NCBI GenBank assembly: GCA_014904845.1 | Contig: MU119897.1 | Location: 3,106-13,841 of the forward strand | Length of the DNA stretch: 10,736 bases | Direction of reading: 5' to 3' | DNA from: Acephala macrosclerotiorum | Lineage: Eukaryota; Ascomycota; Leotiomycetes; Helotiales; Mollisiaceae | Shown here: piece by piece, positions 8,159 to 10,736 of the stretch | How the letters are laid out: every line of letters begins with the position of its first letter | Numbering within the stretch: position 1 is the first letter of the stretch | Position numbers and translations under genes: made by a program | The notes under the pieces: generated by a model | Database searches by the model: none | What the model was told of the DNA's origin: nothing | The model's input: the letters and a program-made list of their open reading frames with translations, nothing else

Positions 8159-8605
8159 ATATATTTTTATTTTTATTTCGAAATATATTAATTACAATTA
8201 ATTGTTTATTTTTGAATTTTAATTATTTTATTTTCGAATTACTAAAAAGTATATTTTTATTTTTATTTTAAAATATATTAATTACAATTAATTATTTATT
8301 TTTAAATTTTAATTGTTTTATTTTCGAATTATTAAAAAATAGTTTTTATTTTTATTTCGAAATATATTAATCGCAATTAATTATTTACTTTCGAATTTTA
8401 ATTGTTTTGTTTTTAAATTATTGAAAAATATTTTTATTTTTATTTTTATTTTGAAATATATTAATCGCAATTAATTTTTTATTTTCGAATTTTAAATATT
8501 TTATTTTCGAATTATTAAAAAATGAATTTTTATTTTTATTTCAAAATATATTAATCGAGTTTAATTATTTATTTATTTTTATTTTTATTTCGAAATATAT
8601 TAATA
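8159..8605. repeat. ~90-bp minisatellite, five units plus a short one
   Basis: AAATATATTAA begins at 8181, 8271, 8360, 8454, 8544 and 8593 (spacing 90, 89, 94, 90 and 49). Each unit reads: TTTTTATTTTTATTTCG; AAATATATTAAT with TACAATTAATT or CGCAATTAATT; a TATTTTCGAATTTTAATT-like stretch; then TTTTATTTTCGAATTATTAAAAA. Units differ mainly at C/T and G/A positions (TCGCAATT against TTACAATT, TTTCGAAAT against TTTTAAAAT). That is what independent C to T and G to A mutation of an older homogeneous array would give. The last unit is cut to about half length. No coding potential. Confidence 0.9.
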
Positions 8606-9835
8606 TTTTTACAATTTTTTTTTAAATATATAAAATTATAAAAATTTCAAATAATATTTTAAATATTTAATAAACGTAAAAATTATATTTAATAAATATA
8701 TATTATAATATCGATATTTAATAAATATTATTATTATTATTTAATTTTTTTATTGAATATTTTTATTAATATTTTTTTTTATTCGTTTAATAATAAAATT
8801 CTTTATTAATAATATAATATTATAATTAAAATTTATTTAATTCGTTTATTTTAAATATAAAAAAAAATTATTTTTAAAAAATAAATAATTAAATAAATTT
8901 AATAATTTTCTTTATTATTTTTTTTTATATATTTATAATAATTTTATTTTTATTTTTTAATACAATATTTAAAATTAAATTTAAAATTTAATTTTTAATT
9001 TAAAATAAATTATTTTAAATTTTCTTTGTATTAACGTATATATTATTTATATTTATATTGAATTTCTATAATTAAATTTATTTTCAATTATAATAAAAAA
9101 AATTTGTTTGAGAATTTATTCGACGTATTTTTATTGATTCGATAGAATTTAATAATTAAATAAAAAATATATTATTATTTTTTATATTTTTATTATTATT
9201 ATTATTTTCGATTTAATAATAATTACAATTATTATTCTCGATTTAATAATTTATTATACGAATTTAATAAAATTCTTTGAAATAATATTAATTATTTTAA
9301 AATAAAAATAAAAATATTTAAAAAATATTTATAATAATTTTAAATATTATTAATTATATTATATCGAATTAAAAATAAAATATTAATAAGTTTTTATAAT
9401 TTTATTATCAAATTTATTATAATTATTTGATTTTTTAAAAAAAAAAATTTTTATTTTTTTTGAAATTTTAATTTTATTATTAAAATTCGATTTTTTTTTA
9501 TAAAAAAAAAAAATTAATAATATTTATTTGCATTTTTTTTTTAAAAAACTATTAATTTGAAATTAAATAATTTATATATTATAAATTATTTAATTTATTT
9601 CAATAATAATAATTTTTATATTAATAAAAATAATTTTTAATTTTTATTATTTCAATTTTTATTAATATATAAATTGTTTTTAAATTCGTTTTACAATATT
9701 TAATATATATTATAAATATAATTTTAATTTTAATTTTAATCTTTTTTTAATAAATTTAATATTTATTTTATTATATCGATTTTTTGTTTTTTATTTTCAT
9801 ATATTTTTATTTAATTTTTATTATATTTCTTTTTC
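8606..9835. other. AT-rich DNA without genes
   Basis: About 1.2 kb with no open frame, RNA gene or family landmark. It includes TTA-type microsatellite stretches near 9190-9206 and two TCGATTTAATAAT motifs at about 9208-9220 and 9239-9251 that form a small local duplication. Near 9721-9740 there is an (ATTTTA)n-like tract. Nothing functional is visible. Confidence 0.6.
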
Positions 9836-9985
9836 TCATTTAATCGATTTTTTGAAATATTTTATTTATTAATCGAATTAAATTAATTTTTCGAATTATT
9901 TTATTTATTAATCGAATTAAATTAATTTTTTTCTCGTTTAATCGATTTTTTAAAATATTTTATTTATTAATTAAATCGAATTAAT
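9836..9985. repeat. Short tandem repeat with TAATCGA motifs
   Basis: TTTATTTATTAATCGAATT begins at 9861 and 9900, and a variant (TTTATTTATTAATTAAATCG) at 9959. The leader CTCATTTAATCGATTTTTTGAAAT at about 9836 returns as CTCGTTTAATCGATTTTTTAAAAT at about 9933. The unit is therefore about 98 bp with an internal 39-bp duplication. The two leaders differ by G/A changes (CA against CG, GAAA against AAAA), again of the C/T-G/A kind. Confidence 0.85.
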
Positions 9986-10736
9986 TATTATTATACGAAT
10001 TATATAATTGTATTAATATTAATATTTTATTTTTTAGAATTTCGATTTATTTTTTTTTTTTTGTTTTGTATTATTAATATTTAATACTATCGTTTTTTTT
10101 ATTAAAATTTACAATTTACAAACTTTTTTTTATTTTAAACAAATTTCGTTTATTATTTAAAAATTTTTTATAATTATAAAAATTTTAAATAAATATTCAA
10201 ATTTGTATTTTTTATTTATTTATTTTTAATTTTTATAGTTTTTATAAGTTTTATATTTTAATTATATATATTAATTTGTATATATTTAAAGATTTTATTT
10301 ATATTAATCGTTTTATATTTGTATTTTATTTTATTTATTGATTTTATTCGATAAAATATTTATAATTTCAAAAAGTATTTTAAAAAAAATATTATATATA
10401 AAATTTTGTAAAAAAAATATAATAATAATAATTTTAATAATAAATTTTTATATTAAAAAAAATTATTTTAAAAAAAAAATTATAATTATTAAAAAAAATA
10501 AAATTAATATTACGAGTATTATAAAAAAAAATTTTTTAAAAAGAAATAAAATTAAAATTTGTTATATATTGAATAAAAATAAAAAAAAAAAAAAACTTAA
10601 AAAAAAATTTATTATATAATTATATAATTTTATTTTTTTCGAATTTAAATATATTATTATTTTAAAAATTGAAAATAAATATCAATTAAAACAAAATAAA
10701 TTTTTTTATTTTTAATTTTTTTTTTTAAATTACAAA
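9986..10736. other. AT-rich DNA without a credible gene
   Basis: The + strand is T-rich to about 10330 and A-rich from about 10370 to 10620. The longest open frame of the window lies here (10338-10619, + strand, 93 residues). It starts at TTG, not ATG, has no supporting upstream signal, and encodes almost only Lys, Ile, Asn, Phe and Leu, which is what random A-rich DNA encodes. I do not call it a gene. Nothing else is seen. Confidence 0.7.

Noticed and set aside
10338..10619. 93-residue open frame on the + strand
   Set aside because: It begins at TTG, is made almost only of Lys, Ile, Asn, Phe and Leu, lies in an A-rich strand domain where stops are scarce in some frames by chance, and shows no domain or upstream signal.
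1..10736. Bisulfite- or enzyme-converted sequence, which would also leave C mainly in CpG
   Set aside because: Conversion affects one strand and would leave G untouched. Here C and G are lost together on the same molecule, and the island in the middle is unconverted.

Overview
The window is almost entirely extremely AT-rich DNA (roughly 5% G+C by eye), interrupted by one sharply bounded island of ordinary composition at about 3624-4950. No credible protein gene, tRNA or rRNA is visible. In the AT-rich part, the few remaining C and G bases sit mostly in CpG (TCGA, ACGA, ACGT), while C and G in other contexts have largely become T and A. This is the footprint of repeat-induced point mutation (RIP), so I infer an AT-rich, repeat-derived isochore of a filamentous ascomycete nuclear genome (pericentromeric, subtelomeric or simply transposon-rich). 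The species cannot be named.

The main result comes from comparing the island with the rest of the window. The island is a noncoding repeat of about 1.33 kb. Read in reverse complement, it aligns from end to end with 6001-7330, which is a heavily mutated copy of the same element. In the cleanest block (3624-3712 against 7330-7242) I count 17 differences in 89 positions. All 17 are C to T or G to A when the island is taken as ancestral: 10 in CpA, 4 in CpT, 3 in CpC and none in CpG. The copies share a layout of a unique domain (3624-4021), an array of three ~200-bp tandem units plus partial ones (4022-4735), and a terminal domain (4736-4947). More mutated fragments of the family lie at 3428-3623, 5690-5940 and 7331 to about 7600, so the centre of the window is a nest of copies of one family.

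Layout: 1-48 (TTA)16; 49-3427 featureless AT-rich DNA; 3428-3623 decayed fragment; 3624-4950 intact copy with G-run hairpins; 4951-5689 AT-rich spacer; 5690-5940 decayed terminal fragment; 6001-7330 decayed inverted full copy; 7331-7600 decayed fragment; 7600-8158 AT-rich; 8159-8605 ~90-bp minisatellite; 8606-9835 AT-rich; 9836-9985 short tandem repeat; 9986-10736 AT-rich. No genes act together here. The interest lies in the repeat family, its secondary structure, and the contrast between an untouched copy and a mutated one less than 1.1 kb apart.
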